NCBI GenBank assembly: GCA_018725275.1
Contig: QLUC01000097.1
Span: 1-5,951, forward strand
Source: Bacillota bacterium
Lineage (GTDB): Bacteria > Bacillota > UBA994
DNA length: 5,951 nucleotides
Direction: 5' to 3'
In this document: piece by piece, positions 1 through 5,222 of the stretch
How positions within the stretch are numbered: the first letter of the stretch is position 1
Layout of the letters: each line of letters begins with the position of its first letter
Made by a program: the position numbers and the translations under genes
Notes under the pieces: generated by a model
What the model was told of the DNA's origin: nothing
Seen by the model: the letters and a program-made list of their open reading frames with translations, nothing else
Databases searched by the model: none

Positions 1-77
1 GTTGCTACGAAACGATAGGGCCACTGCGAGCATACACCCCCTTGTTTTTCCCCCTTCCTTAAGTCGCCCCCATAGGA

Positions 78-98
78 CAACGCCCCAGTGGGGCGTTG
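78..98. repeat. Perfect palindromic hairpin, possible dispersed intergenic repeat
   Basis: CAACGCCCC (78-86) and GGGGCGTTG (90-98) form a perfect 9-bp stem around the 3-base loop AGT. No T-run follows, so it is not a standard Rho-independent terminator. The 8 bases GTTGCTAC at 95-102, which overlap the right arm, also occur at 1-8, as if the window began at the tail of another copy. GC-rich palindromes ending in short conserved tails are typical of REP-like intergenic repeats. The repeat nature is inferred; the hairpin itself is plain in the sequence. It lies 11 bases before the Shine-Dalgarno site of the transporter gene, so it could also affect that mRNA leader. Confidence 0.55.
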
Positions 99-109
99 CT
101 ACAAATGAC

Positions 110-114
110 AGGAG
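110..114 (+). promoter_or_regulatory. Ribosome binding site that decides the TTG start of the transporter
   Basis: AGGAG at 110-114 lies 9 bases before the TTG at 124. An in-frame TGA at 106-108 rules out any start further upstream, and the next in-frame ATG (211) would remove the first membrane segment. TTG at 124 is therefore the best start. Confidence 0.75.
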
Positions 115-123
115 TGTTGCTGC

Positions 124-1512
124 TTGAAGCTCTACCTAAACCTCTTCGGTATAGCCCTAGGACTCTTTCTAGCCACCCTCACGCCGCCCCCTGAGCTCTC
201 GATTGCCGCCATGCAGGCCTTGGGGCTGCTCGCCTGGGCTATCTGTGCCTTTGTGGGCCAAGTCTACGACGACTACATCGTCGCGCTCATCATGGCGGTA
301 GGGTGGATTGTGCTCGGCATAGTGCCGCTTGAGACCGCCTTTGCCACCTTTCATAGCCGCACTTGGTGGCTCTTAGTGGGGGCCCTAGGTTTAGGGGCAG
401 GGGTGGCCAGGAGTGGCCTACTAAAGAGGAGCACTTTGCTCATGTTAAGGCTTATGCCGCCAAGCTACTTCGGGCAGACCCTGGCCCTCTTTTTAACCGG
501 GGTCGTCTTCTGCCCGGCCATTCCGAGCGTCACCGCCAAGGTGAGTATTACGGGAAAGTTTATTCCCGGGCTGGCCGGAGCGATGGGTTTTGGCGAGCGG
601 AGCAAGGAGAGCGCGGGGCTTTTTTTGGCCATGTACCTAGGCTTTGTTTTGGCCGCGCCCATGTATATGACGGCGACCAGCACCAATTTGTTTTTAATTG
701 AACTTTTGCCCCCGCTTGAGGTCAGCCGCATGAGCTGGGGATTTTGGCTGACGGCGGCACTACCCCCGGTGCTATTCGCGGCGATGCTCGGGTATCTGGC
801 CTTGCTGATTCTCTTTCGTCCCAAGAGGGAGGCGGTTGCCGACCGGTCAATGGTTGGCGCAGAAATACAGGCTCTAGGCCCGCTGACCCGACCGGAGAAG
901 GTTACCCTTTTAGTCTTACTCCTCGCACTCATACTTTGGATTACGGAGGGTTGGCATGGGCAGCAGCCGGCAGCGGTGGCTTTAGCCGCCCTTACGGTGC
1001 TCTTGGCGACGGGCACGGTGGACAGAAAGACCTTTCACACGGAGATAGGTTGGTCGTCGCTCATATTCTTAGGCATCATTTTAAACCTCGGGCAGGTCTT
1101 CCCGCTCCTCGGGATAGATAAATTCTTAGGGGCAGAGTTACTGCCGCTCCTAGGCCCCTTGGCCGAAAACTCCCTTCTTTTTACCGCCTTGCTCATGGCC
1201 TGCACTTTTCTCTTGCGCTTTGTCATGGTCTCGATTAACGCTTTGCTAGCCATACTCATGCTCATCCTCACCCCCGTGGCCGCGGCGGCAGGCATGAGCG
1301 CTTGGGCTTTGGGGATGGTCATCCATTTAGCGGCCCACGGGGTCTTTGTTATGCCCTACCAAAACATCGTCTACGCGGTAGGCTGCGAGGCCGCCGAGGG
1401 CAAGGCCATCTCGGCAAGTGACGGCGCGAAGTTCTCGCTCATATTTACCGGCATAACTGTCCTCGCAGTGCTCGCAGCTTTGCCCTACTGGCGCTGGCTG
1501 GGCCTCCTCTAG
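124..1512 (+). CDS. DASS/SLC13 family anion (dicarboxylate or sulfate type) transporter
   Basis: A 462-residue integral membrane protein made almost entirely of hydrophobic segments, the usual length for divalent anion:sodium symporters and CitT-like carriers. The family carries di- and tricarboxylates or sulfate across the inner membrane. Two inverted halves are visible. The first has the loop CPAIPSVTAK (130-139), where relatives such as CitT carry PSNT, followed by MTATSTNLFLIELLP (182-196). The second has SSLIFLGIILNLG (311-323), VSINALLAI (369-377) and PYQNIVYAVG (411-420). A charged cytoplasmic-type linker (FRPKREAVADR, 231-241) separates the halves. Translation starts at TTG with a good ribosome site. 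Both substrate/sodium loops depart from the Ser-Asn-Thr consensus, so substrate and coupling ion cannot be assigned. No partner gene is nearby, and I see neither a convincing promoter nor a terminator for it. The family call is firm; the substrate is unknown. Confidence 0.85.
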   Translation: MKLYLNLFGIALGLFLATLTPPPELSIAAMQALGLLAWAICAFVGQVYDDYIVALIMAVGWIVLGIVPLETAFATFHSRTWWLLVGALGLGAGVARSGLLKRSTLLMLRLMPPSYFGQTLALFLTGVVFCPAIPSVTAKVSITGKFIPGLAGAMGFGERSKESAGLFLAMYLGFVLAAPMYMTATSTNLFLIELLPPLEVSRMSWGFWLTAALPPVLFAAMLGYLALLILFRPKREAVADRSMVGAEIQALGPLTRPEKVTLLVLLLALILWITEGWHGQQPAAVALAALTVLLATGTVDRKTFHTEIGWSSLIFLGIILNLGQVFPLLGIDKFLGAELLPLLGPLAENSLLFTALLMACTFLLRFVMVSINALLAILMLILTPVAAAAGMSAWALGMVIHLAAHGVFVMPYQNIVYAVGCEAAEGKAISASDGAKFSLIFTGITVLAVLAALPYWRWLGLL

Positions 1513-1564
1513 GGCTGTGGTTAGGCCCAAACTTACGGGTAGCGGTCTGCATTCGTTGGCAGTA

Positions 1565-1593
1565 GTGCAATCTTTCCGGCGCTGGTTTATAAT
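1565..1593 (+). promoter_or_regulatory. Probable promoter of the toxin-antitoxin cassette
   Basis: A consensus -10 box TATAAT lies at 1588-1593. A weak -35 box GTGCAA lies at 1565-1570 with a 17-base spacer. The better-looking TTGGCA at 1556-1561 is 26 bases away and too far. Transcription would start near 1600, about 27 bases before the antitoxin ATG. Confidence 0.65.
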
Positions 1594-1626
1594 CTAGACA
1601 AGAGAACAGAGAAAGGTGGCTTTGGC

Positions 1627-1974
1627 ATGGGCTCCACTGATTTGCTGGCAGCGGCACTGGCAAAAAAAAGGCTCGCGCGCGAGGCAGAGCGGCAAGCTTT
1701 CATTTTGCTAGCCATGCAGGCTCTGGACAAGCTGGCCGGGGAGATGGCGTTTGATTCGGCCTATATATTCGGCTCGGCGGCGCGCCCCTTCGGGTTTAGC
1801 GAGGCATCAGATTTAGATGTCGCCTTTGTCGGCCTGAGGGATGAGGATTTTTTTGCCGCCATGGCGTTTCTTTATAACGAGGTGGGACGAGAGGTTGACG
1901 TGGTGCAACTAGAGGGGCATAGGCTGGCGGAAAAAATTGTGGGGGAGGGCATACTATGGAGAGGGCTCAGCTAG
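1627..1974 (+). CDS. mntA: MntA-like minimal nucleotidyltransferase, antitoxin of a HEPN/MNT pair
   Basis: A 115-residue protein of the DNA polymerase beta-like nucleotidyltransferase superfamily. After an N-terminal helical stretch (about 1-40) comes the active-site signature: G49-S50, R53, then S61-D62-L-D64, and a third acidic residue D91 in VDVVQL. These are the glycine-serine and three metal-binding acidic residues expected of an active enzyme; 11 residues separate GS from DxD, about one more than usual. In studied MntA/HepT pairs the antitoxin transfers AMP from ATP to a tyrosine of the HEPN toxin and so silences its RNase activity. The start has AAGGTGG (1613-1619) 7 bases upstream. 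Its 3' end overlaps the HEPN gene by 19 bases, implying translational coupling. The family call is strong; the antitoxin role is inferred from the pairing and the motifs. Confidence 0.93.
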   Translation: MGSTDLLAAALAKKRLAREAERQAFILLAMQALDKLAGEMAFDSAYIFGSAARPFGFSEASDLDVAFVGLRDEDFFAAMAFLYNEVGREVDVVQLEGHRLAEKIVGEGILWRGLS

Positions 1975-2414
1975 CCCTTTTGCTGGCCGAAATAGCCGCC
2001 CAAGCGGATGTAATCGAGAATGTCTATGCCAAATTAGTGAGCCGCAGCGGCAAAAAGGGGGAAGCTGCCACCGAAAGTCTAGCCTACCAACTGCACAATC
2101 TCTACTGTGCTTTTGAGGACCTATTTGCGTTAGTGGCGCAAAATTTTGAGAATCATATTCAGGACAAGGCGCGTTATCACGCTGAGTTACTTAGGCGAAT
2201 GTCACTCTGCATTGATGGGGTGCGTCCGGCACTGCTGTCGAAAGAGAGTGCGTCGTTACTCGAAAAACTGCGCTCTTTTCGGCATTTTTTCCGCCATGCC
2301 TACTCCTACAGCCTTGATGCCAAGAAGGTGCGTATCGTACTAGCCGATGCCCTGAAGCTCCGGGAAGCATACCCCCGTGACGTGGCGGATTTTGTCAAAA
2401 AGCTAGAACAATAA
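1956..2414 (+). CDS. hepT: HepT-like HEPN ribonuclease, toxin of a HEPN/MNT pair
   Basis: A 152-residue all-helical HEPN protein. The catalytic motif RHFFRHAY runs from 109 to 116: R109, four residues, H114, then Tyr116, matching the RX4HXY pattern of HepT toxins. Arg and His form the RNase site in the HEPN dimer, and the tyrosine matches the residue that MntA modifies with AMP in characterised systems. HepT toxins cleave RNA and stop growth when free. The ATG follows GGGGGAGGG (1941-1949) at 6 bases, inside the end of the antitoxin gene, giving the antitoxin-first order typical of these pairs. A Rho-independent terminator follows at once. Nothing looks broken, so the pair is probably active. 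RNA target, trigger and any phage-defence role cannot be read from the sequence. Confidence 0.92.
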   Translation: MERAQLALLLAEIAAQADVIENVYAKLVSRSGKKGEAATESLAYQLHNLYCAFEDLFALVAQNFENHIQDKARYHAELLRRMSLCIDGVRPALLSKESASLLEKLRSFRHFFRHAYSYSLDAKKVRIVLADALKLREAYPRDVADFVKKLEQ

Positions 2415-2424
2415 TCCCAAACGT

Positions 2425-2449
2425 AAAGCGCGCCGAGGCGCGTTTTTTT
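2425..2449 (+). terminator. Rho-independent terminator of the toxin-antitoxin cassette
   Basis: CGCGCC (2429-2434) pairs with GGCGCG (2437-2442) to give a GC-rich stem, with the innermost pair open to make a 4-base loop. Seven T follow (2443-2449). AAAG upstream can extend the stem into the T-run. It begins 10 bases after the HEPN stop codon. Confidence 0.9.
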
Positions 2450-2450
2450 C

Positions 2451-2479
2451 GTGCAGGGATAACCATTTTGTGATAGAAT
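2451..2479 (+). promoter_or_regulatory. Extended -10 promoter of the regulator/oxidoreductase operon
   Basis: TG (2471-2472), one base, then TAGAAT (2474-2479) makes an extended -10 element, which compensates for a poor -35 (GTGCAG, 2451-2456, 17-base spacer). The start of transcription would be near 2486, leaving a short leader with the Shine-Dalgarno site at 2506-2511. This rules out translation from the ATG at 2478, which overlaps the -10 box. Confidence 0.6.
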
Positions 2480-2483
2480 GGTT
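2461..2483. promoter_or_regulatory. Inverted repeat over the -10 box, candidate operator
   Basis: AACCATT (2461-2467) and AATGGTT (2477-2483) are perfect 7-base inverted arms with a 9-base spacer. The symmetry roughly continues outwards (ATA on the left, GTAT on the right). The arms straddle the extended -10 element, so a bound dimer would block RNA polymerase. The obvious candidate binder is the HTH protein encoded just downstream. The repeat is seen; the operator role is inferred. Confidence 0.5.
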
Positions 2484-2516
2484 GTATACAAAACAGTGCA
2501 CAGACGGAGGGTTGTT

Positions 2517-3041
2517 ATGGGATACACAAGAATTGGCGAAAAATTAGTCAGTCGCGAAAAAATCATGCGCATGGTGGAGAAGGTTCTCGACCGCCGCTCG
2601 TCCGGCCTGTCGCAGCAGGATGTGGCCGATGAGCTCGGGCTTGACCGCAGCTTTATCTCGCGCCTCGAAACCCTAGGCGAGCTTCGCAAGGGCGGCAAGA
2701 TAGCGCTTATTGGCTTTCCGATTGGCAACAAGGCTGAAGTGGCCGGCATTGCGGAGGATTTTGGCGTCGACCACATTTACTTGCTCACCGAGGCCGAGCG
2801 CTGGGCTCTCATTCGGGAGAAGAGCGGGGCGGACCTGCTGAACGAAATCATGGGTTTGCTCACGGCGCTGCGCTCCTTTGACACCGTCATCTTAATCGGC
2901 TCAGATATGCGCATTAAGTTGGCGGAAGCATTGGTGGATAAGCAAATAATTCCTATGTACATCGGCGACTCCCCCATCAGAGAGGACAAATACATCGACC
3001 CAGACGAGCTGCGCCTTTTGCTGCAGGGGCTACGTGGATAG
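2517..3041 (+). CDS. Small HTH transcriptional regulator with a C-terminal alpha/beta domain
   Basis: A 174-residue protein in two parts. Residues about 10-55 form a Cro/XRE-like helix-turn-helix (LSQQDVADELGLDRSFISR, 31-49). Residues 60-174 look like an alternating alpha/beta domain: strand IALIGFPIG (62-70), strand HIYLL (86-90), strand TVILIGSD (123-130) and IIPMYIGD (144-151). That domain may sense a metabolite or nucleotide; I recognise no named ligand-binding family. I chose ATG 2517, which has GGAGGG 6 bases upstream, over the in-frame ATG 2478, which lies in the promoter. The gene opens a tight operon, ending 12 bases before the next start with the next Shine-Dalgarno overlapping its stop codon. 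I recall proteins like this beside 'quinate 5-dehydrogenase' genes in other Bacillota. It probably controls the operon and itself through the inverted repeat at its promoter. Repressor or activator cannot be told. Confidence 0.85.
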   Translation: MGYTRIGEKLVSREKIMRMVEKVLDRRSSGLSQQDVADELGLDRSFISRLETLGELRKGGKIALIGFPIGNKAEVAGIAEDFGVDHIYLLTEAERWALIREKSGADLLNEIMGLLTALRSFDTVILIGSDMRIKLAEALVDKQIIPMYIGDSPIREDKYIDPDELRLLLQGLRG

Positions 3042-3053
3042 GAGGGGAGCGCA

Positions 3054-3971
3054 ATGAAGCGAGTTGTCAGTGTGAGCTTGGGTGCAAGCAAGCGCGACCA
3101 CCGGATTGAGGTAGAGCTTTTAGGCGAAAAGTGCCTTATCGAGCGCATCGGCACTGATGGGGACTTAGGCCGCGCCGTGGCCCTCATTAAGAAGCTGGAT
3201 GGGCAGGTCGACGCCTTTGGCATGGGCGGCATCGACCTCTATGTGCAGGCAGGCGGCAAGCGCTACATCCTGCGCGAAGCTAGGCAGCTGGCCGAGGCCG
3301 CCAAGGTCACGCCCATACTCGATGGCACCGGGCTGAAAAATACGCTGGAGCGTAAAGCCGTGCTCTACCTAGACCAGGTCTATGGCCTAAAAATTAAGGG
3401 CGCATCGGTCCTCATGGTTTGCGCCGCCGACCGCTTCGGCATGGCGGAGACTTTTGCCGCTCTCGGCGCCAAGCTCACTTTGGGCGATTTTATCTTTACC
3501 ATCGGCCTGCCCCTCCCCCTCTACAGCCTGCAGGCGCTAGGCAAAGTGGCCGCAGTGCTCGCGCCCATAATGACCCAGCTCCCCATAAAGTATCTCTACC
3601 CCACCGGCCCTGACCAAGAGAGGACGGTCCGGCGCGGCGAGCAGTACTTTCGCCAAAACAGCATCATCGCCGGCGATTTTCACATCATCCGCCGCTACTT
3701 GCCGGACGGCTTGCAGGACAAGGTTGTGGTCACCAACACGGTGACAGAGAGTGACATATTGTGGCTAGAACAAAAGGGGGCGCGGCTCTTAGTCACCACC
3801 ACCCCGGAATTCGCCGGACGCTCCTTTGGCACCAATGTCATGGAGGCCCTCTTGGTAGCCTTGTCGGGGCAGCAAAATGCGGGGCTAAGCGCAGAGCAAT
3901 ACGAGGTGCTCCTTGACCGTCTGGACTTTAAGCCGCGCGTGGTCGAGCTTGGCTCGCCGAAGAGTTCATAG
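3054..3971 (+). CDS. Conserved protein of the 'quinate 5-dehydrogenase' family, function uncertain
   Basis: A 305-residue, probably cytoplasmic protein that matches, from memory, a Bacillota family labelled quinate 5-dehydrogenase. Conserved-looking blocks are AFGMGGIDLYV (54-64), DGTGLKNTLERKA (90-102), DRFGMAETFAALG (126-138), KYLYPTGPDQE (179-189), AGDFHIIRRYLP (206-217), VTNTVTESD (226-234) and GRSFGTNVMEALLVALSG (255-272). A strand-helix-strand unit (VLMVCAADRFG to LTLGD, 119-145) could be a Rossmann-like half, but the classical glycine-rich GxGxxG loop is absent, so NAD(P) binding is not shown. I know of no biochemistry behind the quinate name. Start: GGAGGGGAG (3041-3049), ATG 4 bases later. 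It sits between the HTH gene and the acyl-ACP-reductase-like gene, so the three likely serve one pathway. A 7-base tandem repeat GTTCATA (3964-3977) spans its stop codon. Confidence 0.82.
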   Translation: MKRVVSVSLGASKRDHRIEVELLGEKCLIERIGTDGDLGRAVALIKKLDGQVDAFGMGGIDLYVQAGGKRYILREARQLAEAAKVTPILDGTGLKNTLERKAVLYLDQVYGLKIKGASVLMVCAADRFGMAETFAALGAKLTLGDFIFTIGLPLPLYSLQALGKVAAVLAPIMTQLPIKYLYPTGPDQERTVRRGEQYFRQNSIIAGDFHIIRRYLPDGLQDKVVVTNTVTESDILWLEQKGARLLVTTTPEFAGRSFGTNVMEALLVALSGQQNAGLSAEQYEVLLDRLDFKPRVVELGSPKSS

Positions 3972-3991
3972 TTCATAGAGGGAGGGAATAT

Positions 3992-5074
3992 ATGCGCAAA
4001 TTCGCCTTTATTTTGCACCCCATTGTCGCCGACGACATTGCCCGCAAATTTAAGTTTACCGCCAAGTGGTCGGACGCTTGGAAGGAGAGGTTGGTCAGGC
4101 TCTTGCCGCCGCTTAGGGTATCGCACATCACGGGCGTCAAGTCCCCCCATGCGGAGGTAGAGGGTTACTTTGTCGCCTGCCCCTTGACCTCGCGCCAGCT
4201 TCTAGGCTCGGTTCCAGCCGCCGAAGCCATTAAGAAAATTGTGCAGGCCGGGCGCGTTGCCGAGAAATTAGGCGCCGAGATAGTGGGCTTAGGCGCTTTG
4301 ACCTCGGTGGTCGGAGACGCCGGCCTTACGGTGGCCGAGAAGCTCAACATAGGCGTGACCACCGGCAATAGCTACACTGTAGCCACCGCCCTCATGGCGG
4401 CGCGCCTGGCTGCCGCCAAGATGCAAGTCAATCTTGCCGCGGCCCAAGTAGTGGTGGTGGGCGCAACCGGTTCTATCGGGCAGGTGTGCGCGCGGCTTAT
4501 GGCCAAGGAAGCGGCCAGAGTTACCTTGGTGGCGCGCAATTTAGAGCGCTTGCAGGCAGTGCGCGAGAGAATATACGCTGAAAGCGGCACCATGACTTAT
4601 GTGTCGGACGACGTCGACGCCAGCCTTAAAAATGCCGACATCGTCATTGCCGTCACCAGCGCCCTTGACTGCGTGGTGGACCCGCGGCTACTCAAGCCCG
4701 GGGCCATTGTTTGCGACGTGGCTCGCCCGCGCGACGTATCCGAAGAAGTGGCTAGGCTGCGCGATGATGTGCTGATTGTCGATGGCGGAGTGGTCGAAGT
4801 GCCCGGGCCGGTGGACTTTGGCTTTAATTTCGGCTTCCCCCCCCGCATGGCCTATGCCTGCATGGCCGAGACCATGCTCCTCGCGCTGGAGGGGAAAGTG
4901 GCAGATTTCTCCCTCGGGCGGGATATAAAGCTAGAGCAGGTCGAAGAGATAACGCGCTTAGCTGAAAAACACCAGTTTAAGCTGGCTGGTTTTCGTAGCT
5001 TCGAGCGGGCGGTAACGGACGAAAAAATAGCGGCCATCCGTGAGCGCGCTCGGGCGAAGCGAGCGGCTAATTAG
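3992..5074 (+). CDS. Rossmann oxidoreductase related to acyl-ACP reductase (predicted amino acid dehydrogenase group)
   Basis: A 360-residue cytoplasmic oxidoreductase that aligns end to end, from memory, with cyanobacterial acyl-ACP reductase (341 residues), which reduces acyl-ACP to fatty aldehyde with NADPH. Visible landmarks are IVGLGALTSVVG (97-108), GVTTGNSYTVA (121-131), the nucleotide-binding loop VVGATGSIGQV (155-165), DVARPRDV (242-249), DGGVVEVPG (264-272), and MAYACMAETMLLALEG (286-301) followed by FSLGRD (306-311). Cys290 falls where acyl-ACP reductase has its catalytic Cys294, in the matching FACFAEAMLLEFEG stretch. It is usually annotated as shikimate dehydrogenase-like or predicted amino acid dehydrogenase. 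The start has GAGGGAGGG (3978-3986) 5 bases upstream; the gene lies 20 bases after its neighbour. The last roughly 15 residues are basic (RERARAKRAAN). Thioester reduction is inferred from the cysteine; the substrate is unknown. Confidence 0.85.
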   Translation: MRKFAFILHPIVADDIARKFKFTAKWSDAWKERLVRLLPPLRVSHITGVKSPHAEVEGYFVACPLTSRQLLGSVPAAEAIKKIVQAGRVAEKLGAEIVGLGALTSVVGDAGLTVAEKLNIGVTTGNSYTVATALMAARLAAAKMQVNLAAAQVVVVGATGSIGQVCARLMAKEAARVTLVARNLERLQAVRERIYAESGTMTYVSDDVDASLKNADIVIAVTSALDCVVDPRLLKPGAIVCDVARPRDVSEEVARLRDDVLIVDGGVVEVPGPVDFGFNFGFPPRMAYACMAETMLLALEGKVADFSLGRDIKLEQVEEITRLAEKHQFKLAGFRSFERAVTDEKIAAIRERARAKRAAN

Positions 5075-5107
5075 TCGCGTGAGTTGTTCGTGCTCAGGCC
5101 AGAATCA

Positions 5108-5135
5108 TTGACAAAGGGCGCGAGCGTTATATAAT
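5108..5135 (+). promoter_or_regulatory. Strong sigma-A type promoter of greA
   Basis: TTGACA (5108-5113) and TATAAT (5130-5135) are both perfect consensus boxes with a 16-base spacer. Transcription would start near 5142, giving a leader of about 80 bases before the GTG start. It is the strongest promoter match in the window along with the rRNA promoters. Confidence 0.85.
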
Positions 5136-5146
5136 AGACTTGGTCT

Positions 5147-5175
5147 TGGAGCACTGCTGGCGAAGCGGTGCTCCA
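5147..5175 (+). promoter_or_regulatory. Hairpin at the 5' end of the greA leader
   Basis: GGAGCACTGC (5148-5157) pairs with GCGGTGCTCC (5165-5174) in a 10-bp stem with one G-T wobble and the 7-base loop TGGCGAA; T5147 and A5175 add one more pair. It begins about 5 bases after the predicted transcription start. No T-run follows, so it is not a standard terminator. It may stabilise the mRNA or take part in attenuation, as greA leaders do in Escherichia coli (GraL). A competing partner for its left arm lies at 5195-5202. Confidence 0.6.
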
Positions 5176-5222
5176 CTTGAAATAATTAGGGATGCAGCAG
5201 TGGCAAGAAAGAGGGAGTTAGT

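Noticed and set aside
465..1016. Long antisense open frame of 183 codons opposite the transporter
   Set aside because: The sense strand is a full-length membrane transporter in this stretch; the antisense translation has no family resemblance and no ribosome site that I can see. It is a by-product of GC-rich codon use.
1513..1535. GGGC / GCCC pairing after the transporter stop codon as a terminator
   Set aside because: The stem is too short and no T-run follows.
1556..1561. TTGGCA as the -35 box of the toxin-antitoxin promoter
   Set aside because: It lies 26 bases from the TATAAT, far outside the usual 16-18 base spacer.
2478..2516. Upstream in-frame ATG giving the HTH protein 13 extra residues
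   Set aside because: It overlaps the extended -10 box and so precedes the transcription start; ATG 2517 has a proper Shine-Dalgarno site.
2306..2776. Antisense open frame of 156 codons over the end of the HEPN gene and the start of the HTH gene
   Set aside because: It crosses a terminator and a promoter of two clear genes and its translation is low-complexity, Ser/Arg-rich shadow sequence.
4837..4844. Run of eight C inside the acyl-ACP-reductase-like gene, as a frameshift or phase-variation site
   Set aside because: The frame continues intact through it and the downstream residues match the family, so nothing shows slippage.
5047..5065. Hairpin CGCTCG / CGAGCG at the end of the acyl-ACP-reductase-like gene, as a terminator
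   Set aside because: The stem is only 6 bp, lies inside the coding sequence and is not followed by a T-run.
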